A stretch of DNA of 64,000 nt from NCBI RefSeq assembly GCF_024436055.1, contig NZ_JANFNH010000024.1, positions 26,551 to 90,550 on the forward strand. Direction: 5' to 3'. The stretch is from Streptantibioticus rubrisoli (GTDB lineage: Bacteria; Actinomycetota; Actinomycetes; Streptomycetales; Streptomycetaceae). The notes under the pieces are model-generated. The model was not told the origin of the DNA. It saw only the letters and a list, made by a program, of their open reading frames with translations, and searched no databases. This document shows positions 14,581 to 23,224 of this stretch, one piece after another (within the stretch, counting starts at the first letter, position 1; each line of letters opens with the position of its first letter). A program made the translations under genes and the position numbers.

Positions 14581-15712
14581 GCTGGCCCTCCATCAGGGAG
14601 ACGAAGCGGTCGAACAGGTAGGCGGCGTCGTGCGGACCTGCGGCTGCTTCGGGGTGGTACTGGACGCTGAACGCGGGGGTGTCGAGGCACTCCAGGCCCT
14701 CGACGACATCGTCGTTGAGGCACACGTGGGAGACCCTCACCCGCCCGTACGGGGTCTCGGAGTCGCGGTCGAGCGGCGCGTCCACGGCGAAGCCGTGGTT
14801 GTGCGCGGTCACCTCGACCTTGCCGGTGGAACGGTCCTGCACCGGCTGGTTGATGCCGCGGTGACCGTACTTGAGCTTGTACGTGCCGAAGCCGAGCGCC
14901 CGGCCGAGGATCTGGTTGCCGAAGCAGATGCCGAAGAACGGCGTACCGCGCTCCAACACGCCCCGCAGTACGGTCATCTGGTGGTCGGCGGTGGCCGGGT
15001 CACCCGGGCCGTTGGAGAAGAACACGCCGTCCGGGCGCACCGCGTAGATGTCGTCGAGCGTGGCGGTGGCGGGCAGTACGTGCACCTCGATGCCGCGTTC
15101 GGCCATCCGCTGCGGGGTCATCGCCTTGATGCCGAGGTCGACGGCGGCGACGGTGAGCTTCCTGGTGCCGACCGCCGGGATGACGTACGGCTCGGTGGTG
15201 GCCACCTCGGCGGCCAGGTCGGCGCCCTTCATCTGCGGGGACGCCTGCACCTTGGCCAGCAGAACCGCTTCGTCGGCGATCGCCTGGCCGGAGAAGATGC
15301 CGACCCGCATCGCGCCGCGCTCACGCAGGTGCCGGGTGAGCGCGCGGGTGTCGATGCCGCTGATGCCGACCACGCCCTGGGCGGTCAGTTCCTCGTCGAG
15401 GGAGCGCTGGGCGCGCCAGTTGGAGGAGACCCGGGCCGGGTCGCGGACCACATAGCCGGAGACCCAGATGCGCTTGGACTCCGGGTCCTCGTCGTTGACG
15501 CCGGTGTTGCCCACGTGCGGCGCGGTCATGACCACGACCTGGCGGTGGTACGAGGGGTCGGTCAGCGTCTCCTGGTAGCCGGTCATGCCGGTGGAGAACA
15601 CCGCCTCACCGAAGGTCTCCCCCACCGCCCCGTAGGCACGGCCGCGGAAGGTGCGGCCGTCCTCCAGGACGAGTACGGCGGGGATCCGGTCTCCCCTGGT
15701 GGAGGTGGTCAT
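14573..15712 (-). CDS. carA: carbamoyl-phosphate synthase, small (glutaminase) subunit
   Basis: Hydrolyses glutamine and channels ammonia to CarB. The N-terminal CPSase domain ([30 protein letters not shown]) is followed by a class-I glutamine amidotransferase domain. The nucleophile is in [16 protein letters not shown] and the His/Glu pair in [13 protein letters not shown]. The chosen ATG 15712 ([14 protein letters not shown]) gives 379 residues, the normal length, and overlaps the stop of the preceding membrane protein gene. The carA stop lies eight bases inside carB, so the subunits are probably made in a coupled 1:1 ratio. Confidence 0.97.
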
Positions 15713-16395
15713 CGTGCGCCTTCCTTGCTCGTGTTCAGGTTGCTCAGTGCGGTGACCCACGCGGGGTGCTCGGCGGGGTGCTCGGAGCGGAAGCCGGAGT
15801 CGATCAGCCGGTCGCCGTGCTGCCAGGTGATCACCAGCAGCCCTCCGTCGGGGACGACCTTGCCCGCGATGCCCTTGTCCAGCCGGGCGCCGCGCAGCGC
15901 CTCGGCCGGGATGAAGAAGTCGGCGGCGGCCGGTCGGCGTACCGCCACGCCCTGCTCGGTGAGGGTCAGCTCGACCAGGCTGCGGGTGCCCAGGCCGCGC
16001 GCGGCGATCCGGTCCAGCCAGTCACCGGCGGTGGTGCTGGCGTGGTAGCGGCCGGACATGGTCAGCAGCGGCGGCTCGCCGCCTCCGTTGAGGGTGGTGG
16101 TGGGCGACGGGTGGGCCAGCAGCGGCGGCTCGCCGCCTCCGTTGAGGGTGGTGGTGGGCGACGGGTGGGCCAGCAGCGGCGGCTCGCCGCCTTCGCCGAG
16201 GTCGGCCGGGATCGTCGGCAGCTCGGGCAGGTCCGACTGGCGGGCGGCCCGCTTGTGCCAGGCGCGCCACATCAGCCAGTAGACGAGGGCGATGAGGGCC
16301 AGCAGCGCGAGGACCCACAGCAGCCGGTCGCCGAGGTCGGTGACCTGCGCGGAGTGCTTGTCAGCGGCCTGCGTTACGTACGTTGTCGCGTTCAC
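15709..16395 (-). CDS. single-pass membrane protein of the pyr operon, interrupted by a 54-bp repeat array
   Basis: A 228-residue protein of unknown function, conserved at this place in Streptomyces pyr operons. One transmembrane helix is clear near the N-terminus ([19 protein letters not shown], about residues 25-43), followed by basic residues. The C-terminal part (about 112-228, [23 protein letters not shown] ... [17 protein letters not shown]) resembles a small beta-rich domain with no named family I can assign. Residues 69-111 are a tandem insertion: two full units of 18 residues with core [11 protein letters not shown] plus a partial GGEPPLL. It starts at GTG 16395 overlapping the pyrC stop (GTGA), and its stop overlaps carA, so it is translated with the pathway. 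Whether it affects pyrimidine synthesis is unknown. Confidence 0.85.
   Translation of the reverse strand: MNATTYVTQAADKHSAQVTDLGDRLLWVLALLALIALVYWLMWRAWHKRAARQSDLPELPTIPADLGEGGEPPLLAHPSPTTTLNGGGEPPLLAHPSPTTTLNGGGEPPLLTMSGRYHASTTAGDWLDRIAARGLGTRSLVELTLTEQGVAVRRPAAADFFIPAEALRGARLDKGIAGKVVPDGGLLVITWQHGDRLIDSGFRSEHPAEHPAWVTALSNLNTSKEGAR
16063..16191 (+). repeat. 54-bp tandem repeat array A (2.4 copies), inside the pyr-operon membrane protein gene
   Basis: Two identical 54-base units (16063-16116, 16117-16170) and a partial third that ends at 16191. Each unit contains CAGCAGCGGCGGCTCGCCGC followed by the 31-bp core (first unit 16082-16112) that starts GCCTCCGTTGAGGG and ends GGGCGACGGG. The same core occurs in arrays B and C. 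The host gene is on the minus strand, so here the core is translated from its C-rich complement. The array keeps the reading frame. Confidence 0.95.
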
Positions 16396-17684
16396 GTGAG
16401 CTTCCCGTCCATGACCGTCGCCTTGCCCCGCAGGAAGGTGGCGGTCACCTGACCCGGCAGCTGAAGCCCCTGGTACGGGGTGTTGCGGCTGCGGGAGGCG
16501 AAGCCGGCGGGGTTCACCACACCACGGTATGCCGGATCGACCAGCGTGAGGTTGGCGGGCTCACCGGCGGCGATCGGCCGGCCGTGGCCGTCGAGGCGTC
16601 CGATGGCCGCCGGGCGGAACGACATCCGGTCGGCGACCTGGGCCCAGTCCAGCAGTCCGGTGTCGACCATCGTGTGCTGGACGACGGACAGCGCGGTCTC
16701 CAGGCCGATCATGCCCATGGCGGCGGCGGACCACTCGCAGTCCTTGTCCTCGTGCGGGTGCGGGGCGTGGTCGGTGGCGACGCAGTCGATCGTCCCGTCC
16801 GCCAGTGCCTCGCGCAGCGCCATCACGTCGGCCTCGGTGCGCAGCGGCGGGTTCACCTTGTAGACCGGGTTGTACGAGCGCACCAACTCGTCGGTGAGCA
16901 GCAGGTGGTGCGGGGTGACCTCGGCGGTGACCTGCCAGCCCTTGGACTTCGCCCAGCGCACCAGCTCCACCGAACCGGCGGTGGACAGGTGGCAGATGTG
17001 CACCCGGGAGCCGACGTGCGCGGCGAGCAGCACGTCACGGGCGATGATCGACTCCTCGGCGACCGCGGGCCAGCCGCGCAGGCCGAGTTCGGCGGAGACG
17101 GTGCCCTCGTTCATCTGGGCGCCCTCGGTGAGCCGGGGTTCCTGCGCGTGCTGGGCGATGACGCCGTCGAAGGCCTTCACGTACTCCAGGGCGCGCCGCA
17201 TGATCACGGCGTCGTCCACGCACTTGCCGTCGTCGGAGAAGACCCGCACCCCCGCCGCGGAGTCGTGCATCGCGCCCAGTTCGGCGAGCTTCTTGCCCTC
17301 AAGGCCGACGGTGACCGCGCCGACCGGCTGTACGTCGCAGTAGCCGGACTCCCTGCCGAGCCGCCAGACCTGCTCCACCACACCGGCGGTGTCGGCCACC
17401 GGGAAGGTGTTGGCCATGGCGTGCACGGCGGTGTAGCCGCCGACGGCGGCGGCGCGGGTGCCGGTCAGCACCGTCTCGGAGTCCTCACGGCCGGGCTCGC
17501 GCAGATGGGTGTGCAGGTCGACCAGGCCCGGCAGCAGCACCTTGCCGTCCGCCTCGACGACGGTGGCGCCGTCCGCGGCCAGCCCGCTGCCGACGGCTGC
17601 GATGGTCTCGCCGTCGATCAGCACGTCCTGCGGTTCGCCGCCGAGTACCTTCGCGCCGCGGATCAGGGTCTTGCTGGTCGTCAC
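16392..17684 (-). CDS. pyrC: dihydroorotase
   Basis: Third step of pyrimidine synthesis: reversible cyclisation of carbamoyl-aspartate to dihydroorotate. A type-I amidohydrolase-fold enzyme of 430 residues. Metal-binding [10 protein letters not shown] (residues about 56-65), then a His ligand in PHHLLLTDE, and [11 protein letters not shown] near residue 310 are all present. The start is GTG 17684, overlapping the pyrB stop as GTGA; its own stop overlaps the next gene in the same way. The chain of overlaps from pyrB to carA suggests one translationally coupled block. Confidence 0.97.
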   Translation of the reverse strand: MTTSKTLIRGAKVLGGEPQDVLIDGETIAAVGSGLAADGATVVEADGKVLLPGLVDLHTHLREPGREDSETVLTGTRAAAVGGYTAVHAMANTFPVADTAGVVEQVWRLGRESGYCDVQPVGAVTVGLEGKKLAELGAMHDSAAGVRVFSDDGKCVDDAVIMRRALEYVKAFDGVIAQHAQEPRLTEGAQMNEGTVSAELGLRGWPAVAEESIIARDVLLAAHVGSRVHICHLSTAGSVELVRWAKSKGWQVTAEVTPHHLLLTDELVRSYNPVYKVNPPLRTEADVMALREALADGTIDCVATDHAPHPHEDKDCEWSAAAMGMIGLETALSVVQHTMVDTGLLDWAQVADRMSFRPAAIGRLDGHGRPIAAGEPANLTLVDPAYRGVVNPAGFASRSRNTPYQGLQLPGQVTATFLRGKATVMDGKLT

Positions 17685-18694
17685 TTGTTCTCCTCGGTGC
17701 GGTTCTCGGACAGGGCTGGCTCGTTGCCGCCGAGCAGCAGGTAGAGCACGGCCATCCGGACGCTCACGCCATTGCCGACCTGCTCGACGGCGGTGCAGCG
17801 CTCGGAGTCGGCCACCTCGGCGGTGATCTCCATGCCGCGGTTCATCGGGCCGGGGTGCATCACGATGGCGTGCCCCGGCAGCGCGGCCATGCGTGTGGCG
17901 TCCAGCCCGTAGCGGCGGGCGTACTCGCGCTCGGTGGGGAAGAACGCGGCGTTCATCCGCTCGTTCTGCACCCGCAGCATCATCACGGCGTCGGACTTGG
18001 CGAGCACGGAGTCGAGGTCGTAGCTGACCTCGCAGGGCCAGGTCTCCACCCCGATCGGCAGCAGGGTGGGCGGCGCGACCAGGGTGACCTCGGCCCCCAG
18101 TGTGTTGAGCAGGTGGACGTTGGACCGGGCGACCCGGCTGTGCAGCACGTCGCCGACGATGGTGATCCGGCGTCCGGCGAGGTCGCGTCCGGTGCCGTCG
18201 CCGGGGCCCTTGTGGTGGGTGGGGCCGCCGTCGGGGGCGCCGGCGAGGTGGCGGCGCATGGTGAAGGCGTCCAGCAGGGCCTGGGTGGGGTGCTCATGGG
18301 TGCCGTCGCCCGCGTTGACCACCGAGCCGTTGATCCAGCCGGAGGTGGCCAGGCGGTGCGGGGCGCCGGAGGCGTGGTGCCGGATGACGACGGCGTCGGC
18401 GCCCATCGCCTCCAGGGTGAGCGCGGTGTCCTTCAGCGACTCGCCCTTGGAGACCGAGGAGCCCTTGGCGGAGAAGTTGATGACGTCCGCCGAGAGCCGT
18501 TTGGCGGCGGCTTCGAAGGAGATCCGGGTGCGGGTGGAGTCCTCGAAGAAGAGGTTGACGACGGTACGGCCGCGCAGCGTGGGCAGCTTCTTGATCGGGC
18601 GGTTGGCGACGCGGGCCATCTCCTCCGCGGTGTCGAGGATCAGTAGCGCGTCGTCACGGGTGAGGTCGGCGGCCGAGATGAGGTGGCGCTTCAT
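17681..18694 (-). CDS. pyrB: aspartate carbamoyltransferase, catalytic subunit
   Basis: Condenses carbamoyl phosphate and aspartate, the committed step of pyrimidine synthesis. The carbamoyl-phosphate loop [19 protein letters not shown] (about residues 50-68) and the [10 protein letters not shown] segment are canonical. The chosen start ATG 18694 ([11 protein letters not shown]) has a GGAG eight bases upstream; a GTG at 18703 would add three residues but sits on that ribosome site. The product is 337 residues. A Gly/Pro-rich insertion ([19 protein letters not shown]) interrupts the aspartate domain. No pyrI regulatory subunit gene is present, as usual outside the enterics. Confidence 0.96.
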   Translation of the reverse strand: MKRHLISAADLTRDDALLILDTAEEMARVANRPIKKLPTLRGRTVVNLFFEDSTRTRISFEAAAKRLSADVINFSAKGSSVSKGESLKDTALTLEAMGADAVVIRHHASGAPHRLATSGWINGSVVNAGDGTHEHPTQALLDAFTMRRHLAGAPDGGPTHHKGPGDGTGRDLAGRRITIVGDVLHSRVARSNVHLLNTLGAEVTLVAPPTLLPIGVETWPCEVSYDLDSVLAKSDAVMMLRVQNERMNAAFFPTEREYARRYGLDATRMAALPGHAIVMHPGPMNRGMEITAEVADSERCTAVEQVGNGVSVRMAVLYLLLGGNEPALSENRTEENK

Positions 18695-18789
18695 CGGGTT
18701 CACTCCGGAATGTACGGATATGCGGCAGGGCTGCGGGGCGCGCGGGCCCGGCGGTACGGGTGCGTCCGGGCGCGGCGGCGGGTGTGCCC

Positions 18790-19359
18790 TTATTCGTCGT
18801 GCGAGCCGGGCTTGACGCCCAGCAGAACGCAGTCCCGGCCGTCGTTCTCGGCCAGCTGGACCTTGACGGTCTCGCGGAGCGAGGTCGGCAGGTTCTTGCC
18901 CACGTAGTCGGCGCGGATCGGCAGCTGGCGGTGGCCGCGGTCGACCAGCACGGCGAGCTGCACGGCGCGCGGGCGGCCGATGTCGTTGAGCGCGTCGAGG
19001 GCCGCGCGGATGGTGCGGCCGGAGAACAGCACGTCGTCGACGAGGACGACCAGGCGCCCGTCGATGCCGTCGCCCGGGATGTCGGTGCGGGCGAGCGCGC
19101 GGGCCGGGCCGAGCCGCAGGTCGTCGCGGTACATGGTGATGTCGAGGGCGCCGACCGGCGTCTTGCGGCCGGTGATCTCGGCGAGCTTGTCGGCGAGCCT
19201 GCGGGCGAGGAAGACCCCGCGGGTCGGGATGCCGAGCAGCACCACGTCGTCGGCGCCCTTGGCGCGCTCGACGATCTCGTGGGCGATACGGGTGAGCACC
19301 CGTGCGATGTCCGGCGCTTCCAGGACTGGGCGCACCGGTGTGGAGCGGTCGTCGACCAT
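18790..19359 (-). CDS. pyrR: bifunctional pyr operon RNA-binding regulator / uracil phosphoribosyltransferase
   Basis: Binds pyr mRNA in response to UMP/UTP and also has uracil phosphoribosyltransferase activity. The 189-residue protein has the PRPP-binding motif [20 protein letters not shown] (about residues 101-120) and the PyrR-typical [14 protein letters not shown] and ITMYRDDL. It is the first gene of the pyrimidine operon. Its AAGGAGG ribosome site is directly preceded by a sequence matching the PyrR-binding RNA loop. Known mycobacterial PyrR represses translation through such a loop, so I infer the same here. It diverges from bldD. Confidence 0.97.
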   Translation of the reverse strand: MVDDRSTPVRPVLEAPDIARVLTRIAHEIVERAKGADDVVLLGIPTRGVFLARRLADKLAEITGRKTPVGALDITMYRDDLRLGPARALARTDIPGDGIDGRLVVLVDDVLFSGRTIRAALDALNDIGRPRAVQLAVLVDRGHRQLPIRADYVGKNLPTSLRETVKVQLAENDGRDCVLLGVKPGSHDE

Positions 19360-19378
19360 GGGTCGTGAGACCTCCTTC

Positions 19379-19396
19379 CCCGCCTCACGGGACGGG
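19379..19396 (-). promoter_or_regulatory. PyrR-binding RNA loop in the pyrR leader
   Basis: On the minus strand the leader reads CCCGTCCCGTGAGGCGGG: a CCCG/CGGG stem enclosing TCCCGTGAGG. The loop plus following C fits the PyrR-binding consensus UCCNGNGAGGY, as I recall it. The pyrR Shine-Dalgarno (19371-19377) starts one base downstream of the stem, so PyrR binding there could block ribosome access. Confidence 0.75.
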
Positions 19397-19480
19397 CATT
19401 AAAGGACGTCAGAGGTACGCAGTAACCGTACCAGGCCTGGGCGGGCGACCTTTTCCGGGGGTCAACCGGAACTGTTCCGC

Positions 19481-19510
19481 TTGACGAAGCCAAATTACGC
19501 TGCGTAACCT
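19481..19510 (+). promoter_or_regulatory. bldD promoter
   Basis: TTGACG at 19481-19486 and TAACCT at 19505-19510 with an 18-base spacer form a vegetative-type promoter. The expected transcription start is near 19517, 30 bases before the bldD start codon. Confidence 0.65.
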
Positions 19511-19523
19511 CACAGTGAGTTAC
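19504..19523 (+). promoter_or_regulatory. bldD: BldD autoregulatory operator
   Basis: GTAACCTCACAGTGAGTTAC is a near-perfect inverted repeat that overlaps the -10 box and the likely start of transcription. The 15-mer at 19509-19523 fits the BldD site nTnACnC(A/T)GnGTnAn, as I recall it, at all but one fixed position. BldD is known to repress its own gene in Streptomyces. Confidence 0.75.
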
Positions 19524-19546
19524 CAAGTGTCCATCCGGGGAGCCTT

Positions 19547-20047
19547 ATGTCCAGCGATTACGCCAAACAGCTCGGAGCGAAACTCCGGGCGATCCGCACG
19601 CAGCAGGGACTCTCCCTCCACGGCGTTGAGGAGAAGTCCCAGGGCCGCTGGAAGGCCGTCGTCGTCGGCTCCTACGAGCGTGGCGACCGTGCGGTGACCG
19701 TGCAGCGGCTTGCCGAGCTGGCCGACTTCTACGGGGTCCCGGTGCAGGAGCTGCTGCCCGGCAGCGCGCCCGGTGGCGCCGCTGAGCCGCCGCCGAAGCT
19801 CGTACTCGACCTTGAGCGGCTGGCCCAGGTGCCCTCCGAGAAGGCGGGTCCGCTCCAGCGGTACGCCGCGACCATCCAGAGCCAGCGCGGCGACTACAAC
19901 GGCAAGGTGCTCTCGATCCGCCAGGACGACCTGCGCACCCTCGCCGTCATCTACGACCAGTCGCCCTCGGTGCTCACCGAGCAACTGATCGGCTGGGGCG
20001 TACTGGACGCCGACGCGCGTCGGGCGGTGCAACCCGAGGAGGGCTGA
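19547..20047 (+). CDS. bldD: developmental transcription regulator BldD
   Basis: The master repressor of Streptomyces sporulation genes during vegetative growth; it dimerises and binds DNA when bound to tetrameric c-di-GMP. The N-terminal XRE/Cro-type HTH is clear (LGAKLRAIRTQQGLSLHGVEEKS ... VVGSYERGDRAVTVQRLAELADFYGVPV). The C-terminal domain carries the c-di-GMP signature RGD-x8-RQDD exactly (RGDYNGKVLSIRQDD, about residues 112-126), so ligand binding should be intact. The protein has 166 residues. It is transcribed alone, away from pyrR, and ends before a strong bidirectional hairpin. An operator over its own promoter indicates autoregulation. Confidence 0.98.
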   Translation: MSSDYAKQLGAKLRAIRTQQGLSLHGVEEKSQGRWKAVVVGSYERGDRAVTVQRLAELADFYGVPVQELLPGSAPGGAAEPPPKLVLDLERLAQVPSEKAGPLQRYAATIQSQRGDYNGKVLSIRQDDLRTLAVIYDQSPSVLTEQLIGWGVLDADARRAVQPEEG

Positions 20048-20108
20048 GCCCCACCGGTGCTATCCGGCACCTGTGGTGCAGAAACGTCCCACTGAGCACA
20101 GCAGTACA

Positions 20109-20141
20109 GAAGGCCCGGAACAGTGAGTGTTCCGGGCCTTC
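20109..20141. terminator. bidirectional terminator between bldD and nusB
   Basis: A perfect 14-bp inverted repeat (GAAGGCCCGGAACA, 20109-20122, pairing with 20128-20141) with a five-base loop sits between the convergent genes bldD and nusB. Confidence 0.85.
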
Positions 20142-20158
20142 TCGGTTCGTTCAACGCG

Positions 20159-20587
20159 TCACTGGATGCGGAGCGTCGGCTTGAGATCCTTCAGCCGGGC
20201 CAGCAGACCGTTGACGAAGGACGGCGACTCGTCGGTGGAGAACTCCTTGACGAGCTGCACCGCCTCGTCCAGCACGACCGCGTCCGGGATCTCGTCCTCC
20301 CAGAGCAGCTCGTACGCGCCGAGCCGCAGCACATTGCGGTCCACGGCGGGCATCCGGTCCATGGTCCAGCCCACCGCGTAGGTGGCGATCAGCTCGTCGA
20401 CCCGGGCCGCGTGGTCCTGGTACCCCTCGACGAGCCGCATCGTGTACTCGGTGACCGGCGGCTGCCGGTCGTCGGTCCGGGCGAGCCGGATCCAGTCCGC
20501 CATGACGGTCTTGGGCGCGGCACCGCGCTGGTCCGCCTCGAAGAGGATCTGGAAAGCGCGCTTTCGGGCCTTCGTACGGGCAGCCAC
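20159..20587 (-). CDS. nusB: transcription antitermination factor NusB
   Basis: Binds boxA RNA with NusE (S10) to support antitermination, chiefly of rRNA operons. The 142-residue all-helical protein starts MAARTKARKRAFQILFEADQRG, the Arg-rich helix that contacts RNA, and contains VDRNVLRLGAYELLW and IPDAVVLDEAVQLVKEFSTDESPSFVNGLL, which are family hallmarks. It starts two bases after the efp stop, so efp and nusB are almost certainly one transcript; the same pair is found in many bacteria. Confidence 0.97.
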   Translation of the reverse strand: MAARTKARKRAFQILFEADQRGAAPKTVMADWIRLARTDDRQPPVTEYTMRLVEGYQDHAARVDELIATYAVGWTMDRMPAVDRNVLRLGAYELLWEDEIPDAVVLDEAVQLVKEFSTDESPSFVNGLLARLKDLKPTLRIQ

Positions 20588-20589
20588 GG

Positions 20590-21156
20590 TTAGCTGTTCA
20601 CCCGGCCGAGGTAGTCACCCGAGCGGGTGTCGACCTTGATCTTCTCACCGGTGGTGATGAACAGCGGGACCTGGATCTCGTAGTCGGTCTCCAGGGTGGC
20701 GGGCTTGGTGCCGCCGGTGGAACGGTCGCCCTGCACGCCGGGCTCGGTGTGCTTGACGGTCAGCTCGACGGCGGCCGGAAGCTCGACGTAGAGGACCTCG
20801 CCCTCATGCTGGGCGACGGTGGCCTCGAAGCCTTCGAGCAGGAAGTTGGCGGCGTCACCGACCGACTTGCGGTCGACGTGCAGCTGGTCGTAGGTGTCCA
20901 TGTCCATGAAGACGAAGTACTCGCCGTCCATGTACGAGAACTGCATCGTGCGCTTGTCGACGGTGGCCGTCTCGACCTTCACGCCGGCGTTGAAGGTCTT
21001 GTCGACGACCTTGCCGGAGAGCACGTTCTTGAGCTTGGTACGGACGAAGGCAGGGCCCTTGCCCGGCTTGACGTGCTGGAACTCGACGACGGACCAGAGC
21101 TGGTCGCCGTCGAGCTTGAGCACCATGCCGTTCTTGAGGTCGTTCGTGGTGGCCAC
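20590..21156 (-). CDS. efp: translation elongation factor P
   Basis: Relieves ribosome stalling at polyproline stretches. GTG 21156 ([17 protein letters not shown]) is chosen because AGGAGA precedes it and it gives the usual length, 188 residues. The frame remains open upstream without homology. Domain I carries the tip loop [15 protein letters not shown], with the Lys that is modified in some bacteria. Domains II-III follow, ending [14 protein letters not shown]. Several neighbours here (MltG, the P-loop protein, the DUF948 protein) contain proline-rich stretches that would need EF-P for efficient translation. Confidence 0.97.
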   Translation of the reverse strand: MATTNDLKNGMVLKLDGDQLWSVVEFQHVKPGKGPAFVRTKLKNVLSGKVVDKTFNAGVKVETATVDKRTMQFSYMDGEYFVFMDMDTYDQLHVDRKSVGDAANFLLEGFEATVAQHEGEVLYVELPAAVELTVKHTEPGVQGDRSTGGTKPATLETDYEIQVPLFITTGEKIKVDTRSGDYLGRVNS

Positions 21157-21205
21157 GGTCGCGGAATCTCCTGAGAGTGCTGCATCGGAAACCAGAAAGC
21201 GCCCG

Positions 21206-22312
21206 CTACAAGGCGAGCAGTTCCTTGGTCGTGATGGTGAGTAGCTCGGGCCCGCCGTCCGCCGTGGGGCGTACGACGAGTGTGTCGTCGATCCGGACAC
21301 CGCCCCGGTCCGGGAAGTGGACCCCCGGTTCGACGGTGACCGGCACACAAGCGTCCAGTTTACCCATGGCTGCGGGGGTGAGCCGAGGGTCCTCGTCGAT
21401 TTCGAGTCCCACGCCGTGTCCGGTCCACGATCCGGCGGCCTCGCCATGGCCCGCCCGCTCCAGCACCCGCCGCGCCGCGAGGTCCACCTCCCGGCAGGCG
21501 GCGCCCGGTGCCAGGGCCTCGCGGCCGGCGCGCTGGGCGTCGAACACCACGTCGTACAGGTCGATCTGCCAGTTCGCGGGCGCGGCGCCGATGACGAAGG
21601 TTCGGCCGACCTCGCAGCGGTAGCCGCGGTAGCAGGCGCCGAGGCAGACGGTGAGGAAGTCGCCCTCCTCGACCCGGCGGTCGGTGGGGCGGTGCCGGGC
21701 GGCGCCGGAGTGCGGGCCGGTGCCGACGTAGGTGGGGAACGCGGGGCCGTCCGCGCCGTGGTCGGCGAGCCTGCGCTCCAGTTCCAGTGCGAGATGCCGC
21801 TCGGTGCGGCCGACCAGGATGGACTCCAGCAGCTCGCCCAGCGCCTGGTCGGTGATCTCGGCGGCGATCCGCAGACAGGCGATCTCCTCCTCGTCCTTGA
21901 CCAGCCGCAGCTGCTCGACGGCCTGGCTCAGGTCGAGCAGGCGCAGGCCCGGCGCGACCGAGGCGATGGCCCGGTGCCGGGCGACGGTCAGATGGTGCTC
22001 CTCCACCGCCAGGCTGTCGGCGCCCAGGCCCGGAGCGAGGTCCGCCGCGGCCACCGCGGGGTCGCCGTCCGGCGCGGGCAGCGTCACCCGGCGCAGGTCG
22101 TCCGGCGGGGTGCCCTCGCCCGGCTCCCCGTACGCCCGGCGGCGGTGCACCAGCACGTCCTCCGCCGGCGCCAGCATCAGTACGGCGCCGGACGGAGCCC
22201 AACCGGTCAGATAGCGGATGTTGGCGGGTCGGGAAACCAGCGCCGCGGCGGATCCGGCCGCCGCGCACCGCTCCCGTAGCCGCATCCGGCGGGCGGCGTG
22301 CACCTCGGACAT
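21206..22312 (-). CDS. M24 (aminopeptidase P-like) family protein with altered metal ligands
   Basis: A protein of 368 residues with the creatinase/prolidase N-terminal domain ([19 protein letters not shown]) and a C-terminal pita-bread fold. Active enzymes hold two metals with Asp, Asp, His, Glu and Glu. Here the first Asp region reads [13 protein letters not shown], the second ligand is Glu (CEVGRTF), the His is kept ([12 protein letters not shown]), the first Glu is kept (VTVEPGVHF), and the last reads RIDDT instead of RIEDT. It lies 49 bases upstream of efp on the same strand; peptidase-efp pairs are common. It is either a divergent Xaa-Pro peptidase or a non-catalytic homologue. The start is ATG 22312 ([11 protein letters not shown]). 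Confidence 0.85.
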   Translation of the reverse strand: MSEVHAARRMRLRERCAAAGSAAALVSRPANIRYLTGWAPSGAVLMLAPAEDVLVHRRRAYGEPGEGTPPDDLRRVTLPAPDGDPAVAAADLAPGLGADSLAVEEHHLTVARHRAIASVAPGLRLLDLSQAVEQLRLVKDEEEIACLRIAAEITDQALGELLESILVGRTERHLALELERRLADHGADGPAFPTYVGTGPHSGAARHRPTDRRVEEGDFLTVCLGACYRGYRCEVGRTFVIGAAPANWQIDLYDVVFDAQRAGREALAPGAACREVDLAARRVLERAGHGEAAGSWTGHGVGLEIDEDPRLTPAAMGKLDACVPVTVEPGVHFPDRGGVRIDDTLVVRPTADGGPELLTITTKELLAL

Positions 22313-22447
22313 GTGCCGAGCGTACGCAACACTCGCCGTTCGGACCTCCGGACCACGTCCGGACGGGTCCCACCCGGGACCCGACCGAGGCCCGAAGGGG
22401 CCCGCGGCTCGCCGTCCCGGCCCGGGAAGGCGCACCGAACGCTCAAT

Positions 22448-23224
22448 CTAACGGCCGGTGAGGGTGCGGGTGACCACCCGGTCCAGCGCCTGCGCCGTGC
22501 TCGGAACGTCCAGCTGGGAGTTGTCGATGATGGGCAGGCCCGACCCGTACCAACCCGCCATGCGGCCGTGGATGCGGGCCACCTCCTCGTCGGAGAGGCG
22601 GCGGTTGCCGGTGCGCTCCGCGTTGCGGGCCAGGACGACCTCCAGGCCCGGCAGCAGCACCACCGGCAGCAGCCCCGGCCCGACGTGGCGTTTCCAGCCA
22701 CCGAGGCCGACCACCGGCCGGTCCGGGAAGACCGCGTCGTCGATGATGCAGGAGATGCCGTTGGCCAGGAAGTTACGGGCGGAGAACCCGCAGGTCCGCC
22801 GGGCGAGCCGGTACTGCGCCTCGGAGTGCTCGTTCCAGCCGGACTGGGGATCGGCGAACCCGGACCGCACCCACTCCCGCACGTCGTCCAGGCTGATGTG
22901 CGCGGTGGCCGCACCCCGGTGGTCGGCCCAGTACCGCGCGACGGTGGTCTTCCCCGCCCCCGCCGGACCGATGAGCAGCACCGCCACCGGCGCGTACGAG
23001 GGGGCCGACGGCAGCGCCATGGCGGCCGGAGGCAGCGGGAAGTGCCCGGTGGTGGCCGCCGGAGCAGGGCCGGGGACCGCGCCCGGCGGTGCGGGCCACG
23101 GCGGGGGCACGGGCGGCTCCTGGGGCACCGGTCCCGGACCGGGCCGTCCCTGCGGGGCCGGGGGGATCCAGCCAGCGGCACCCCCGTGAGGCGGTGGCAG
23201 CGGCACCCCCACAGCATGCTGCAT
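22448..23224 (-). CDS. proline-rich P-loop NTPase / kinase-like protein
   Basis: The 258-residue product has two parts. Residues 1-75 are low-complexity, Pro/Gly/Ala-rich and probably disordered. From about 80 there is a P-loop domain: VAVLLIGPAGAGKTTVARYWAD (Walker A), then HISLDDVREWVRSGFADPQSGWN, IIDDAVFPDR and LEVVLARNAERTGNRRLSDEEVARIHGRM, an arrangement like zeta-toxin, adenylylsulfate or gluconate kinases. The substrate cannot be read from the sequence. It sits between aroQ and the M24 gene on the same strand. I find no antitoxin partner, so a toxin role is not supported. Confidence 0.8.
   Translation of the reverse strand: MQHAVGVPLPPPHGGAAGWIPPAPQGRPGPGPVPQEPPVPPPWPAPPGAVPGPAPAATTGHFPLPPAAMALPSAPSYAPVAVLLIGPAGAGKTTVARYWADHRGAATAHISLDDVREWVRSGFADPQSGWNEHSEAQYRLARRTCGFSARNFLANGISCIIDDAVFPDRPVVGLGGWKRHVGPGLLPVVLLPGLEVVLARNAERTGNRRLSDEEVARIHGRMAGWYGSGLPIIDNSQLDVPSTAQALDRVVTRTLTGR

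Noticed and set aside
16063..16191. Possible CRISPR array from the 54-bp repeats
   Set aside because: The units are directly tandem with no unique spacers, lie inside a coding frame and have no cas genes nearby. The same applies to arrays B and C and to the 26-bp array.
22448..23224. Zeta-type toxin of a toxin-antitoxin pair
   Set aside because: Only the P-loop and general kinase layout agree. No small antitoxin gene is adjacent, and the location is a conserved core region.
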